From: Siphonodentalium dalli
Lineage: Eukaryota > Mollusca > Scaphopoda > Gadilida > Siphonodentaliidae
NCBI GenBank assembly: GCA_032622095.1
Contig: CP136069.1
Span: 158,713,043 to 158,777,042 of the forward strand
Length of the DNA stretch: 64,000 bases
Direction of reading: 5' to 3'
The position numbers and the translations under genes are program-made. The notes beneath the pieces were generated by a model. The model did not search any database. It saw nothing but the letters and a program-made list of their open reading frames with translations, and was not told the origin of the DNA. Numbering within the stretch: position 1 is the first letter of the stretch; every line of letters starts with the position of its first letter. This document shows, piece after piece, positions 1-11,110 of this stretch.

Positions 1-964
1 ACATTGGTAAGTTAAGGATCGGGGGACCCCGATTTTTTCTAAAAATTCACTCATGGAACATTCTGTGCGGCACTATTGGCCAAATTAAATTGTTTAGACC
101 ACAAGGTGAACGCAAACTTCTTGAGCACACAAATGCCATGCGGATCAAATATGTTACATAATGTCATGGTAAATATTTGGGGTCCACTGATTCTTAACGC
201 AACTTAGCCTGAAATTATCAGTAACTGTTTCAACACGAAATGCCACCACCCCCGATTCACCGCGTATCCGTGTACCTTCGCACAAAGATCGTTTATATAT
301 ATACGTTTTGAGCCCAAGCCCGACAACTGTAACTCATTAATTCCATTCATAATTAAAATCTAGGCCGCTGACATGGCTATCCCCTTTCAAATCCATTGAG
401 CGTAAACCATCTCAATGGGTTAACAATTGAGATTCCGTGACCGCATTACAAAGAACATGTACCCAGCTAATCGCACTCACCATTTTCAGCACGGATAATC
501 GTCGTGAAAAATCAACAATGTAGCCTGTGCATTTGTAATCTAATAATGAATTTTCACAAAACTGGTATTATTGCTGTACTATAGAACCCGCTTAGCCAGT
601 ACTTTATCATTCCGTATTGCGAATTTTTACATATTACAAAGCTATAGCGTTCGAGTACTATGAAAACATGAACAGATGAAACTTTCAGGCCCCCCTTTTC
701 TCCAACAAATGCAAAGATTTTCCGGTCAAGTGAATCCCGGTATATAGATGGTTTGCCAAAAAGATCATATAAGTCATTACATGTCAATGTATTTTGCATA
801 TAAAGAGTTTTGGGCATATGTTGAGTTTCAATCTACAATGAAAGAAATACACTGATAGAAATACAGTCGAATACTATATAACACAAAATATGTATTACAA
901 AATTAGTAAATCACAAATTAACGCTGATATTACAAAAATTGTATTCTATAGTATAGGCCCCTGG
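1..964. repeat. Left arm of a ~0.95-kb inverted repeat
   Basis: This stretch reappears reverse-complemented at 25497-26440 with scattered substitutions and small indels. Position 1 pairs with about 26440, so the arm may continue left of the window. Its inner edge is near the motif CTATAGTATAGGCCCC. A short open frame is shared by both arms, but it resembles nothing I know and is probably a by-product of the repeat. It could be a transposable element in opposite orientations; no TIR or TSD was identified. Confidence 0.85.
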
Positions 965-1696
965 TCAGCTGACCGTGTCATAGTTCGTGCACATCGAGTG
1001 TTCCAGTAAAATCACGACTGTCAGCTCCCTTTGTCCACTCTATCACGACATTGGATCACGTATCCCTGTACACTAGTCCATTGTAACATGCTATTGTTCA
1101 TTAACACTGTTGGTCACTATATGCGCAGATTTGACAGCTATATATGCATGTCCTCCGAAACCAACATTCACCACAAATTGTTGTTAATTTGAAATCAGCA
1201 CCATGGCCGATGCCGAGACACAAATGTTTTCTCGAGTCATGTCATTTTTCAATAAAAAAATCACACTTTGAAAGCCGAACGACAGACAAACTCATTCAGC
1301 CATTTGTTCTATACAATTAGATACGCGGGCACAAGAAAAACAACATATACCTTTGCAATTATTTAGAATTAGAATCAAACACAACACAACAACGTATTTC
1401 CCTCCAAAAATGATAAGATCAGAACGGTAGGTTGACAAAATACTTGCGATGATTCCTGCAATTAACGGAATCGGCAACGGAACGGACGGCAATTTGAACG
1501 CCGATGTTAAGTCACCCTGAACGCACAATTGAACACTGGTGTTCAACTAAATGCATAGTTTGTTATGTTTAGTCGTATTGTATATGCCATATTTTAAAAA
1601 ATATGTTATATAATTCCATTCAGAACCGATCAACAAAAAATATTAAACGAAAGGTATACCGTTTGATACCGGTACTGAACGCCAGTGATTATACTT
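965..1696. other. Unassigned AT-rich intergenic DNA
   Basis: No coding signal, RNA gene or clear repeat was recognised. Short open frames on both strands have no domain-like character. Confidence 0.4.
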
Positions 1697-1783
1697 CAGA
1701 TGAACATCACTGTTCATCGACTGAACACCACTATTCAAAGACTGAATACCAATGTTCAACGTTTGAACACTACCGTTTTGGAT
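1697..1783. repeat. Degenerate ~21-bp tandem repeat
   Basis: About four imperfect units built around a GAACA...TGTTC-like core recur with a period near 21 bp. A related GAACAC/GTGTTC pair lies just upstream near 1530. The units keep one frame open, which explains the short open frame here. Confidence 0.5.
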
Positions 1784-3077
1784 CTATGTCTTTAGACGAC
1801 TGGTACTCTAACGCTGTTGTTTACAGTTAACACATAGCGTTATGATTTAAACACGTCGGTAAAATTGTATGAACGCGTTCATTTTAGAACACTTATTTTG
1901 CAGTGTAACCACCGGGCTACCACTTGCAAAATTCCCCGTGAGATATGTCGACTTCACTTCAATTGACTCCGTCAAGTTATATATCAAACGAAAGAAAATT
2001 GTATGCCCTATAACATACACTGTGGCATATTTTGGCTGAGTTGAAAATTATTTAGAATTGTTGAGGAAATTAGGCGACAGGGAAACCTGACAACCCGTGT
2101 TACTCCCAAATTTCAGTTTTTAGTACGATATCTCAACAACCCTTTGTTCGATACCATCGAATTACACATCAACAGAAAATAAATTCCATGTCCCCAATAA
2201 GACACTTTGAAACATATTGTGACTGGGATGAACGATTTTGATAATCTGTGAGGAATATGATAGATGGTGTGTTTTTTCCAAAATTGGATTTGTGAACATT
2301 GCCATTGGTATATTATATGTTGGTAAATCTGGTATTTTTCCACAAGGTGCCTGTGTGTTCAACCTGGTGATGCATAAAGTGATTATAGTCACTCATTAGG
2401 ACATAATCGTAATCATGAATGATACAACAGTAAGAAAAGTATAAACCTAAGCGATATTATCCAAATATCTTAAATTCTTTACTTACCCTATATGCACATG
2501 GACATAACAGAACATTCTGACATTTCACTTACACCGTGGAGGGGGGTGGGCTCTTATTCACAATTCACACACACATACCTTGCACTCATTATTTCACCTT
2601 TCACTTATAGAACATATAATATGTTGAACATATATACCGGTATATGTTGCACACACACAAATGGAAAGAAAATGGGAGATAGATATACATTAATAGTTTC
2701 GATCAATTTTGTCCGAACTGTTGCCTCAATTCGGCCTGCGGTTTTTGTTGTTGTTGTTGTTGTTGTTTAATCTGGTCACCCCATGTGTCTTGACACCGTT
2801 ACATGTATACCATTTTAAGTGGAAGTGGTTCAAATTATCTATGTTTAGTGCGACATATACTTCTCCAAGTGGTATCTCGCATCAATGTCAAGTCGAAACG
2901 AATTTAACGACAGGGTGCCTGCTGCATGGGTTGAATTTAGTTTAAATATATATTTATCTTAATATTTCCTGGTCAATGATTGTAAATATATTCATAGGAA
3001 ATACTTTGTATTAGGAAACAAATCCGACTTCGAGGCCAACCACACACCCCATCAATGTGTCTGGTATATTGTGCCGA
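1784..3077. other. Unassigned intergenic DNA with a (GTT)n tract
   Basis: A short (GTT)n microsatellite lies at about 2744-2769. Otherwise I see only AT-rich DNA without gene-like open frames. Confidence 0.4.
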
Positions 3078-3157
3078 CCCCCCCCCCCCCCCTCTGTTGT
3101 ATGGTAAGCATAAAATTTGCTTTTTGATTTTGATCAATTGGGTGTCATGCTGATTAG

Positions 3158-3228
<71 letters not shown>
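3078..3228. repeat. Poly-C tract and (TA)n microsatellite
   Basis: A run of 15 C lies at 3078-3092. A (TA)n array of about 69 bp lies at 3160-3228, immediately 5' of a LINE tail. Confidence 0.95.
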
Positions 3229-3234
<6 letters not shown>

Positions 3235-3349
3235 TATCATATAAACGGTATATTTAAAAGTTCATTTTGAAATATCAGATTGTCGACACCATTCTATCAA
3301 ACACGACTGATCAATTATATAATGGTAAAGGTTACTTATAATTTCATTA

Positions 3350-3729
3350 TAATTTCATCAGATGAAATACATTTCCTTATGGAATGCACTGCATATTCAC
3401 AACTACGAAAAGAACTTCTCGAATCAATGGTTAACCATAATCCAAATTTTCCACGCATTAACGCAAACGATCAATTTATTACTATATTGACAAATGACTG
3501 TCCCACTCTAACACGAATAATATGTAAACTGATCCGTCGCTTCTTCGATGCTCGTGCTGAGCAAATAACAGTTAGGTAACCATAAATATGACTCCTTGTA
3601 CATCTCAGCATGTAATTTTGTTCTTGTATATCTTATTATTACACGTTTTGTATATACTATTATCCATTGTATTAGCAAACTGTCCTCGTGTGGATGTTTT
3701 TTGCCAATAAATCATTATCTATCTATCTA
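3350..3729 (+). pseudogene. 5'-truncated LINE: ORF2 C-terminal fragment and 3' tail
   Basis: The translated fragment begins with DEIHFLMEC, matching the C-terminal zinc-knuckle-like region typical of APE-class non-LTR retrotransposon ORF2 proteins, where the family shows 'EHxxxxC' after a CxxC. It ends IRRFFDAR before a stop at about 3579. A 3' UTR follows and finishes with AATAAATC and (TATC)n at about 3708-3729, a usual microsatellite tail for such elements. Endonuclease and reverse transcriptase domains are absent, so this is a dead-on-arrival insertion. The same C-terminal and 3'-UTR signature recurs on the minus strand at 11604-12040, so both belong to one family. Confidence 0.75.
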
Positions 3730-3944
3730 AGGGAGTGAACTCTATGCAGAACGGCCTATCTCATTTCATCATAGGGGAGCGCACTCTATGCCGAATGGAA
3801 ATTGATCGCGATGATGAGTTATTCGTCTTATATTTGAAAGACCTCGGTAAACTGGGCAAGGCGTTTGTTTTGATTTCGAACTGGATATTTGGCATCATAT
3901 CTATATCAAACTGCAAGGCATATAGATTTTTGTCGGTTACAATT

Positions 3945-4310
3945 CATTCGGCATCATTCTGAGAAACCGAACTGTCCATATTCATTTGAAAATTGGCGAA
4001 GAAAAGCCAGAATAAATTGTAACTGATAAAAGCCTTATATCAAAAATGTTAGATATAATTCAGTTTCTCGTTCCCGCTTTTCGCCTAAAGAGTGGGAAAC
4101 ATCGGACGCGTTTCCCGCGAGGGCGGTTGCTCGCCTCGGACCGCCTGTTTCGGCGCAGGCGCGTTCGCGAAACCAACATTCCGGCGTCTGACCGGCCGCC
4201 TCCCGGGGCGAACCAGCTCCTGTATAATTACGAAAATATACATGATAGCCGCGGTTAGACCAGCGTAGCGAGGGGACTGAACTCTATCTTGCAGATTGGT
4301 TATACCAGAT
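3945..4310. repeat. Dispersed repeat with GC-rich insert (partner at 59675-59940)
   Basis: The flanks (about 3945-4045 and 4261-4300) match 59755-59940, including the shared GCGAGGGGACTGAACTCTAT. The middle of this copy (about 4068-4220) is CpG-rich and absent from the partner. No coding function was recognised. Confidence 0.6.
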
Positions 4311-4580
4311 TACTATAGGCATAACGTGATTGTGAGTGAGTTTATTCGGCCCCAAGGCCCGGGATGCATGACACAGTAAACTGGTTCCTTATTTCCACTG
4401 TGTATATGAGCAGATGACTCAAACTTATCCGGGTAATTTTGACATTTACCAGCTTATTGGCCTGTGAATTCTTAGCCACGGTAGGTACAACACGACATTG
4501 TTGTATACATGGGACAGACAATAGCGTCGGTTTCCTATCTGACCCTGCCTATAGCAAAGTGGTTAGTATGGTTACCCATG
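4311..4580. other. Unassigned DNA left of the LINE target site
   Basis: No repeat was recognised. The stretch 4485-4625 is open in the + frame that leads into the LINE target site and would continue past 8041 if the LINE were absent. This is a weak hint of an interrupted exon only. Confidence 0.3.
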
Positions 4581-4625
4581 TATTTGTTGGATGAGAGGGT
4601 GTGCGAGAATAATCCAGTACGTATT
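4581..4625. repeat. Target-site duplication, left copy (45 bp)
   Basis: This 45-bp stretch starting TATTTGTTGGATGAG and ending CAGTACGTATT is repeated exactly at 7996-8040. The two copies bracket the decayed LINE, as expected for a target-site duplication from target-primed reverse transcription. Confidence 0.92.
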
Positions 4626-5017
4626 ATATATATATACCTTTATTTCCTCCGCAAACGGAGAGTTTAAACATTATGCATCATACACAAGATTAGTGTTTCA
4701 ACATAGTTGACAAAAAATAAACATCAATATATCACATGGTTTTATACACAAAATATGAATACAAATTCAATGAGGTATAAGCATTACACCTGTAGGCCTC
4801 GTGTATTTCTGATTTCACGAAACACTTCAACTGGATAATTATACGAGTACTTGTCGAATGGAGCGAGACTGAGTTGTCTGCGATATAGCTTTATTTTCGT
4901 TATAAAGTACATGTGTATATCATGTTTAGTTAGATGCTACTAAATACAAATTAATTATGTATATATTGTTTCTGTCTTCGAGCAGAGCGGTTCGTGAGCG
5001 GTTTACAAGTGATCCAT

Positions 5018-5341
5018 TTAGTCGATAGATTCTAACCGGATCAGATCCGTATACATTTTCCACAGTTTAAATGAATTTCGAACAAGAAACATGGTAAATT
5101 TCTTAATATCATTTACGAGGTCCCGCATGGGTGGCGGAATGCAAGCAAGAAATATCATCAACTGATCTACGGGGCTCAAGTTGTCAATATATAAGAAACA
5201 AGGTATACCGAAGTCCTCTATGACATTGAACCATATTTCGATTCTTGTCTCGGCAAAGGCGGAACATAAGAGGATTGTATGTTCGATTTCGTTTTCAAAG
5301 AGTTTATGACATATCTGACACTTTCCGTGTACTGGGGACAA
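5018..5341 (-). pseudogene. LINE ORF2 C-terminal zinc-knuckle segment
   Basis: The fragment opens with CQICHKLFENEIEHTILLC, i.e. CxxC followed by H and C, the CCHC-like knuckle near the C-terminus of many APE-class LINE ORF2 proteins. A hydrophobic tail of about 85 residues follows and ends at a stop near 5018. It lies downstream (minus strand) of the RT motifs and in another frame from the preceding segment, consistent with decay. Confidence 0.8.
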
Positions 5342-5580
5342 GGCCCGGGCCAGGATTTTGGCTATTTCTAGAAATTCAAGCTTATGTTGAGGATAGCTTC
5401 TACATGCTAGCCAAAGAGGTGAAATTGACAGTGAACTATGATTATTTGCGAATGGGACTAGGGCATGTTCATTGCGTAATCGTGTCTGCCATGACTGCTC
5501 GTTTGCTTGTTTGATTTCTGTTACTATGAGGGATTTCCATGCCTCCTTGGATGGGAAGTGTCCTTCTTCTAGAAACGATG

Positions 5581-6122
5581 TTAGATAGGATGTGAGGTTA
5601 TAGTTGTCAAGAATTTGAATGATTTCTGAAATAAACGATGCAATACAATTAGATTGTTGAAGGTGACTCTTATAAGACGGAACATGAAAATCGTTTTCGA
5701 TGTATTTTCATGTGCCGTCCTGCAAAGAGACCCAAGCAGACTAAGTTTTCTCTTGTCGATAACTGCTGATAGAGGGCATAGTCCAAGTAAGCCTTGTACC
5801 ACATCTGTGCGCGCTCTATAAGGGAGTCCTTGAATTTGTTTTAAGCAAAACCTGTGAACTTTTTCCAACGAGTTTTCATTTGTCAAAGATATGCGCAAAG
5901 GAATTCAGACCCGTATAGGCCTTTGGGTAAAACTACAGTGTTGTACAAAGTGTTTGAGCTGAGGGGTGTTATGCCACCGGCATACATACCAGCGTTACTT
6001 AACATGAGATACGTAGAGCGTATTTTGTTGCATATGTGGTCAGTCAGATTGTTGCCCATGTTAATTTTGTAATGGGATTCCAAGGTGTGTGACCTGATCT
6101 GATACCGACACGGGTTCATCAT
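5581..6122 (-). pseudogene. LINE ORF2 thumb/connection region, frame-broken
   Basis: Two overlapping open segments (5883-6122 and 5581-5898) carry sequence such as LPKGLYGSEF and LPYRARTDVVQGLLGL. These are typical of the region between RT and C-terminal knuckle in APE-class LINEs, where a conserved 'P..LYG.E.W' is followed by a 'LP..' motif. The overlap between frames marks an indel. Confidence 0.7.
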
Positions 6123-6390
6123 TTACAATCCAAACTACTGTTTCTCGGGACTTTTGTAAGGAAGATGGTTCATTAAAAATGTCTACTTTGCATTTATCCT
6201 GGTTGTATTTAAATCTCCATTTTTTACTGTATGAGCTGCATAGGTCACACAAAGTTTGGAGACCAGAAGAAGTTAGAGACAAGAGAGTCATATCGTCGGC
6301 TTGAGTTGGCGATGCGCAACACGCAGAACCGACGCGCAAACCATGGTGACTGTTTTCAAGTTGGAAAATTAGTTCATCGATGAAGATCAT
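6061..6390 (-). pseudogene. LINE RT segment with ADD catalytic motif
   Basis: This segment contains QADDMTLLS, the RT catalytic (Y/F)xDD-type box with both aspartates present. It then has KWRFKYNQDKCKV (the 'G..iN..Kt' region) and VTHLGI ('yLG' motif). It continues the RT domain from the segment at 6387-6746 in a different frame. Confidence 0.88.
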
Positions 6391-7470
6391 GTAAAATAAG
6401 GGGGCGAGTATTGTCCTTGACGTGTTCCCTGTTGTATATCGACGTATCGCGAAATCGAACCATTAAATTGAACAGAGCATTTTATTCCACTTAACAGAGA
6501 ACTGATTATATGCCATATTTTACCAGTGAATCCACGTTGATAGAGTTTGAGCAGGAGACCGTGAATCCAAACTGTGTCAAATGCTTTACGGACATCTAAA
6601 AAACAAACAAACAGTGGGCTGTGATTTTCGGCCGTGAAGGCGACACTTTCCTGGATTATGAAGGACGACGCGAGGCAGCTAACCCCCTTTTGAAAATCCA
6701 TGTTGCAGTGGGTGTACTTTGATGAGATCTGTTGAAAAGTTTTCAAGACGGTTCAAAATAATTTTCTCAAGTATTTTATATAAAACAGGGAGCAATGTGA
6801 TAGCACGATAATTATCAAATTGTTTTTTTGATTTATTGCCGCCTTTGAAGAGCGGTACCATAAGGCCTATTTTGGCTCGTGCTGGGACGTGGTTGAGTTC
6901 AACCATTTTGGACATCAATGTTGCAACTGAGCTCTGCAGGCGCTCTCCACCATAAATTATATATTCATAACATACGGTGTCTAAACCAGGCGCCTTGCCT
7001 TTCTTGGCATTTTGCAGTACATATTTTACTTCATCAATAGACACATTGAAACATAAATCTGCATCAATGTCGCTATACCCGTGCGACGAGCGAATGTTCT
7101 CAATTTCCGCGTTAACATATGAAAAGTGTTTTTCGTCAAAATCGTTAGATTGTAATGGGGAATAGAGGTTCTCATAATAAGATGACCAAGCTTCAATTAC
7201 CGCCTGTGGGTCTCTAAGTGTGAAACCGTTTACTTCAAATAAACAGTTTGATGCGGTTTGCCGTTGAACTTTCCTTTTGTTGAAAGCCCTAAAAAAGCTG
7301 TTTATGTCAAGTTCGGCCATTTTGTCTAGCTTGTCATCCATTTCTTGGAGATAGAACTCGTTCGATTTGCGGAATTGTGCACGAAATAGACATTTTGCGT
7401 CTTTGTATGCTCTATATGCAATGTGTGATTCCTCCCGTGGTCTCCCGGCAGATATCCACACTTGTCGCAT
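6387..7470 (-). pseudogene. LINE RT N-terminal half, frame-broken
   Basis: The open segment 6679-7470 (about 263 codons) carries KKGKAPGLDTV and YRAITLLPVLYKILEKI, standard early RT motifs, and ends at HPLQHGF. A shift then leads to 6387-6746, with LDVRKAFDTVW (first catalytic aspartate) and QGTRQGQYSP (the 'QG.rQG..lSP' motif). Linker sequence between endonuclease and RT lies upstream. No intact enzyme is encoded because the two parts are in different frames. Confidence 0.9.
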
Positions 7471-7619
7471 GATGCCATATTATGATGCAGTTCTTTTAAG
7501 GTATCATTCCAAAAAGGTCTGAGGTGGCGATTGAAACTCCTAGACTGTATGACTTGTTGTGTGGCATTTCTTATGACTGACACAATCTCGTCATAGTAGC
7601 TGTCAAGCTGATCTACGGT

Positions 7620-7995
7620 TTGAATGCATCGATCAGGTAAGTTGAAATTTATAAATGTTTGGTATGCGTTGATCAATACAGGGGGATGCACTAATGTGTT
7701 TCCAATTTACTTTTTTGTTTGCGGCAGGTGTTTTATTGGGGCATGAAATTGTGTCATAACAAATTTGTGCAAAGAGTGGGCGATGATTCGACACATTATT
7801 TTCTGAGTCATCTACGACCTCGAAGCGACCAATACTGTGAAGTTCTGATGTGGGTATGATGATATGGTCGATTATAGTTCCTGGACCCCCATTGGCAGGA
7901 ATAAACGTTGACATGAGACCTTTACATAATGGCGAGCAATGGATAGTCGCGAGTTTGCTCTTTCTCATAAATCGCGACAATATTTTATTCCTTTT
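7620..7995 (-). pseudogene. LINE endonuclease C-terminal fragment
   Basis: The segment reads from the 5' truncation point and contains TIIDHIIIP and, about 30 residues on, NVSNHRPL. These correspond to the D..H catalytic end of AP-endonuclease-like domains ('IDyi..s...' and 'SDH.pv'), although SDH is SNH here. The upstream catalytic residues are missing through 5' truncation. A frame change near 7690 leads into the linker. Confidence 0.82.
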
Positions 7996-8040
7996 TATTT
8001 GTTGGATGAGAGGGTGTGCGAGAATAATCCAGTACGTATT
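7996..8040. repeat. Target-site duplication, right copy (45 bp)
   Basis: Exact repeat of 4581-4625, flanking the 5' side of the LINE. Confidence 0.92.
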
Positions 8041-9239
8041 GCGATGTGTTCACTCCATATCACCGACGTTCTATTGGTGGAGGAAAGATCGAACAAAGAG
8101 TTAATTGTACATCCAATTACTGCGCACAGAAAAGGCCGACCTAGTAAGTAACACTTGCCAAGAATGAACGAATTGAGTTATCTACCCTTACATTATCATT
8201 ATTAACGATTGTGGGTCCAACTTTATAACACAGCGACATCCTTCACAAAACGCAAAACACAATTTGCCAATCTTTCGAACTAATTCGCAAATTTAGATTC
8301 AAATTCGTATATACAGAAGTTCCTGGAGCTATTATCAATGATACCTCGGGGCATCGACCCAACAACTCAAATCACCTGCTCTCATAATATGAAGCCCCGA
8401 TGGTATGAGACTATGAGGACCATATAAACAATGTACACTATTTATTAAATATATAGATGTATAATGAGCGTCTCATACCCCAAAGGGTATATTGTTTGCC
8501 CAATCGTATGCAGATGCACGACACACATTGTTGTGCCATGCAGCGTAACATTACACATACAGATGACGTCACGGAAATGAGCTATATATAGGACCTGGGA
8601 AGATAAACGTTGTTTGGAAAAAATGGATTTCTGACATTAGGAGATAATGGATGACGTGTTAAGTCTGTTTCCTTCTGACACGCATCTGGTTGATGGAACA
8701 ACGTTGAAACAATACATCAAACAATGAAGACCACTCCATGGTTAGCTTGTTCGACATCAAGAGACAATTAGGCGTTCAAAATCCATTTACCGGCGACTTT
8801 AACGAATGTCCACCTTTCTTCACATCATATTCTGTTGTGAGGTTTCGCCGATACATATGATATAACAATGAGACTCTGGAGTCTGGCATATCGGTTTATG
8901 GTCGGGAACTGGTTGGACATTAACCAAGAACTTATTCGCCTTATTCGGCAGCCATACATACATTTACCGGTGGCATTCTGAACAGTTTTGCTCAGTAAAT
9001 GTTTTTGCTGTTATTGTGAGGTTTCGTCGAAGCATGTGTTACAACGAAACTCTGAATTCATATCGATCGGTGAATGTTAACAAACATTTGCGTAGTTCAC
9101 TCAGCATGTGTTCCATCAAGCGTTGGGTAAATCGAATTCACGTTTGGACGTCTGCGAACGGAACGCCACTATAAGAATTATCTAGCTGTACCCGACGACT
9201 TGAACCCGTTTTGTTCTCATTGGCTGTGCTCAATTACGA
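8041..9239. other. Intergenic DNA 3' of the first peptide gene
   Basis: No gene was recognised. Two loosely similar blocks (about 8786-8880 and 8960-9055), both with ATTTACCGG and later GAGGTTTCG, suggest an old duplication with a period near 178 bp. A GTAAGT donor-like site lies near 8146, at the end of an open + frame. Confidence 0.4.
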
Positions 9240-9498
9240 CTAGCCAGGACAGTTTCGTTTGCATTTCGGGTATGTCACCATGTCACATTTGTCGCTGCAC
9301 ACATTATTTTTGAATCTATTTTCATCCAAATCGTCACCATTCGTTACATCACCTTCGAACGTTTTACCGAAAAAACATAATCTATAACATAATCTCCGTT
9401 CTTTGGAACAACGGAAATCACAGTCTTTGTCCGACGCCAAGCACACATGCATCAGCATTGAACACAAAATAATCAGAACCGTCACCTTGGCAACAACC
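9240..9498 (-). CDS. Secreted 8-cysteine peptide, divergent copy (terminal exon)
   Basis: This is the most divergent member of the cluster. The exon reads out of a strong acceptor-like tract (CTCTCTACTTTCAG, minus strand, ending about 9499) into a hydrophobic signal segment (TVLIILCSMLMHVCLA) and then a mature part of about 63 residues. Cysteines follow C-x3-C-x6-C-x3-C, a 25-residue acidic/glycine loop, then C-x3-C-x7-C-x3-C and PG-stop. The second half has x7 where the other copies have x6. No ATG lies in good position before the signal segment (the first codon reading into it is GTG), so the initiator is probably in an upstream exon. Function is unknown; secretion is inferred from the signal-like segment. 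It lies about 29 kb from the next member and lacks the upstream block shared by the others. Confidence 0.7.
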
Positions 9499-9631
9499 TG
9501 AAAGTAGAGAGAGGTTTTTAATACAAAAGTGTTTAACCCTTTATTTGCAAAAGTAATTTACTTGTTTTAGGCTATTTAGGCTACTTCGTCCGGGTTATTT
9601 AGGGATTTCTTTGTGATCGCCTCCGTCTGGC

Positions 9632-9910
9632 AGAAACATGCCTATGTGAGCGTATATGAGCGAGGTCAAGGTCAAGGTCGACACGGTCTCACGTGAAATT
9701 GGACCCGTCCATATTGTTCCCGGGATCAAAGTAGGCCTACATACCAAATTTGAGTCGGGTCGGTCGAGGTCGAGAAACATGCCTATATGATCGTATATGA
9801 GCGAGGTCAAGGTCAAGGACACGATCGCACATGAAATTGGACCCACTCATATTGTTTTCTCGGGATCAAAGTAGGCCTACATACCAAATTCTAGTTGGAT
9901 CGGTCGAGCA
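9632..9910. repeat. Two-copy tandem of a ~141-bp dispersed repeat
   Basis: Both units start AGAAACATGCCTAT (9632 and 9773), share GAGCGAGGTCAAGGTCAAGG and GTAGGCCTACATACCAAATT, and end in GGTCGG. The array is followed by a CAGACAGACAG tail, which suggests the 3' end of an interspersed element. Confidence 0.75.
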
Positions 9911-10349
9911 GTGTTCTAGTCTATAACACACATATAGACAGACAGAAGTTCCAACATATATAATAGATTGGATTGTTCCAGGATGGGATAATGATCGAGT
10001 AACTGTATTTACAATATACTCATCCACATGAATATCACAAACATATAATGAACAATACGCAGGAGTATGTTGTGCTTTGCATACCCGTTGCTTTTCGAAA
10101 TACAGCAAAAGACAGAAGGTCTCAAAACATTCAATACATAATCTGTCTTGTCATTTGACAAACTTATTACGTTGACAGCTTCATTGACGTCGACGTCTAT
10201 TGAAAATGTCTTCACTATTATGAGGCATACTCTATCTAAATTATTAATGTGTTCAATTAAATAAGGTACATGTAGTACCAACATCAATTATAGTATTCTA
10301 CAAGCTACGGTGTGCAATTATTACAACGTACAATAAATATAGAACGACA

Positions 10350-10720
10350 CAGTGACGTTAAGAGGGAGGTAAAGTGGCAACGTTTGAATGGGGAATGCCG
10401 TGTTAATTTTTTAGAAAAGATTGACCAAACCGTACAAAGCTCAGGTGTTCATATAATACCTTTTTGGAAATTTTTTGAATATTTATCTAGTGACACCAGG
10501 TTACCAGTAAATCATTGTTTTAAATATTTCCATCAAATGTCACAAGACAAAAAATAAAATGAAAAATCTGCTTCGCATTGTCAATAGATATATGCTCAAA
10601 CATTCCAACAAGACCTGAAGGTTTCTTCTACGGCTCGAAAATATTGAGTAATCTTGTATTGGAAATTAACACTGAATTCCCCATTTAAATGTTGCCACTT
10701 TACCTCCCTCGTAACTAGTT
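10350..10720. mobile_element. Foldback/TIR element
   Basis: Imperfect inverted arms of about 65 bp share GAGGGAGGTAAAGTGGCAAC and its complement, at about 10350-10420 and 10650-10720. Between them lies AT-rich non-coding DNA. Confidence 0.7.
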
Positions 10721-10971
10721 ATTGCACTCGTCGGTCGTCGTGCCGCGAGATGCAACTCGAACCTCAAGTTCTCGTCAAATCAAACTCGTGCAATAACATT
10801 AACCAGTTCACACACTTGTATCGTAATATCTATATATTGCTGGGAGTTACATAGCCGTGCCGTTCCTGACATTCCCGATTTATTCAATTCAATTCAATTT
10901 ATTAGTGTTCTGATCATCAAAATAGATAACAGAAACATATTGCAGTCAGCGACATATCAATGCAAATATAT

Positions 10972-11110
10972 ACACAGAACGACACGATGTGTAAATGGGT
11001 TTGTCGATACGGCACGAGTGCTGTCGCACGAGTGCATCGAGTTATATCCTTCCGCGACAGCAGGAGTGCCGTATCGACAAACCTATTTACGCATCGTGTC
11101 TTTCTGTGTT
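10972..11110. mobile_element. Foldback element, ~60-bp arms
   Basis: Arms share ACACAGAA(C/A)GACACGATG and TTTGTCGATACGGCAC in inverted orientation around a short centre. A (AATTC)n-like tract lies just left at 10881-10900 and could be the tail of another element. Confidence 0.75.

Larger units (their letters stand above)
4626..7995 (-). mobile_element. 5'-truncated, decayed APE-class LINE bounded by 45-bp TSDs
   Basis: A non-LTR retrotransposon lies on the minus strand. Its 3' end is the (TA)n tail at about 4626-4637. Its 5' end is truncated inside the endonuclease domain at 7995. Going 5' to 3' on the minus strand one finds the end of an apurinic-type endonuclease, a complete set of recognisable reverse transcriptase (RT) motifs and a C-terminal zinc-knuckle region. 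The coding sequence is split among at least seven frames and is not functional. Known biology: such proteins nick target DNA and prime reverse transcription of their own RNA, and 5' truncation is common. The exact clade (CR1/L2, Jockey or relative) cannot be settled by eye. Confidence 0.92.

Noticed and set aside
554-817. Matching open frames in the two inverted-repeat arms (554-817 minus, 25679-25903 plus)
   Set aside because: Shared because the DNA is duplicated; frames start differently and no domain is visible.
1697-1783. Steroid-receptor-like GAACA…TGTTC palindromes
   Set aside because: The spacing is 4 rather than 3 and the units are a degenerate tandem repeat.
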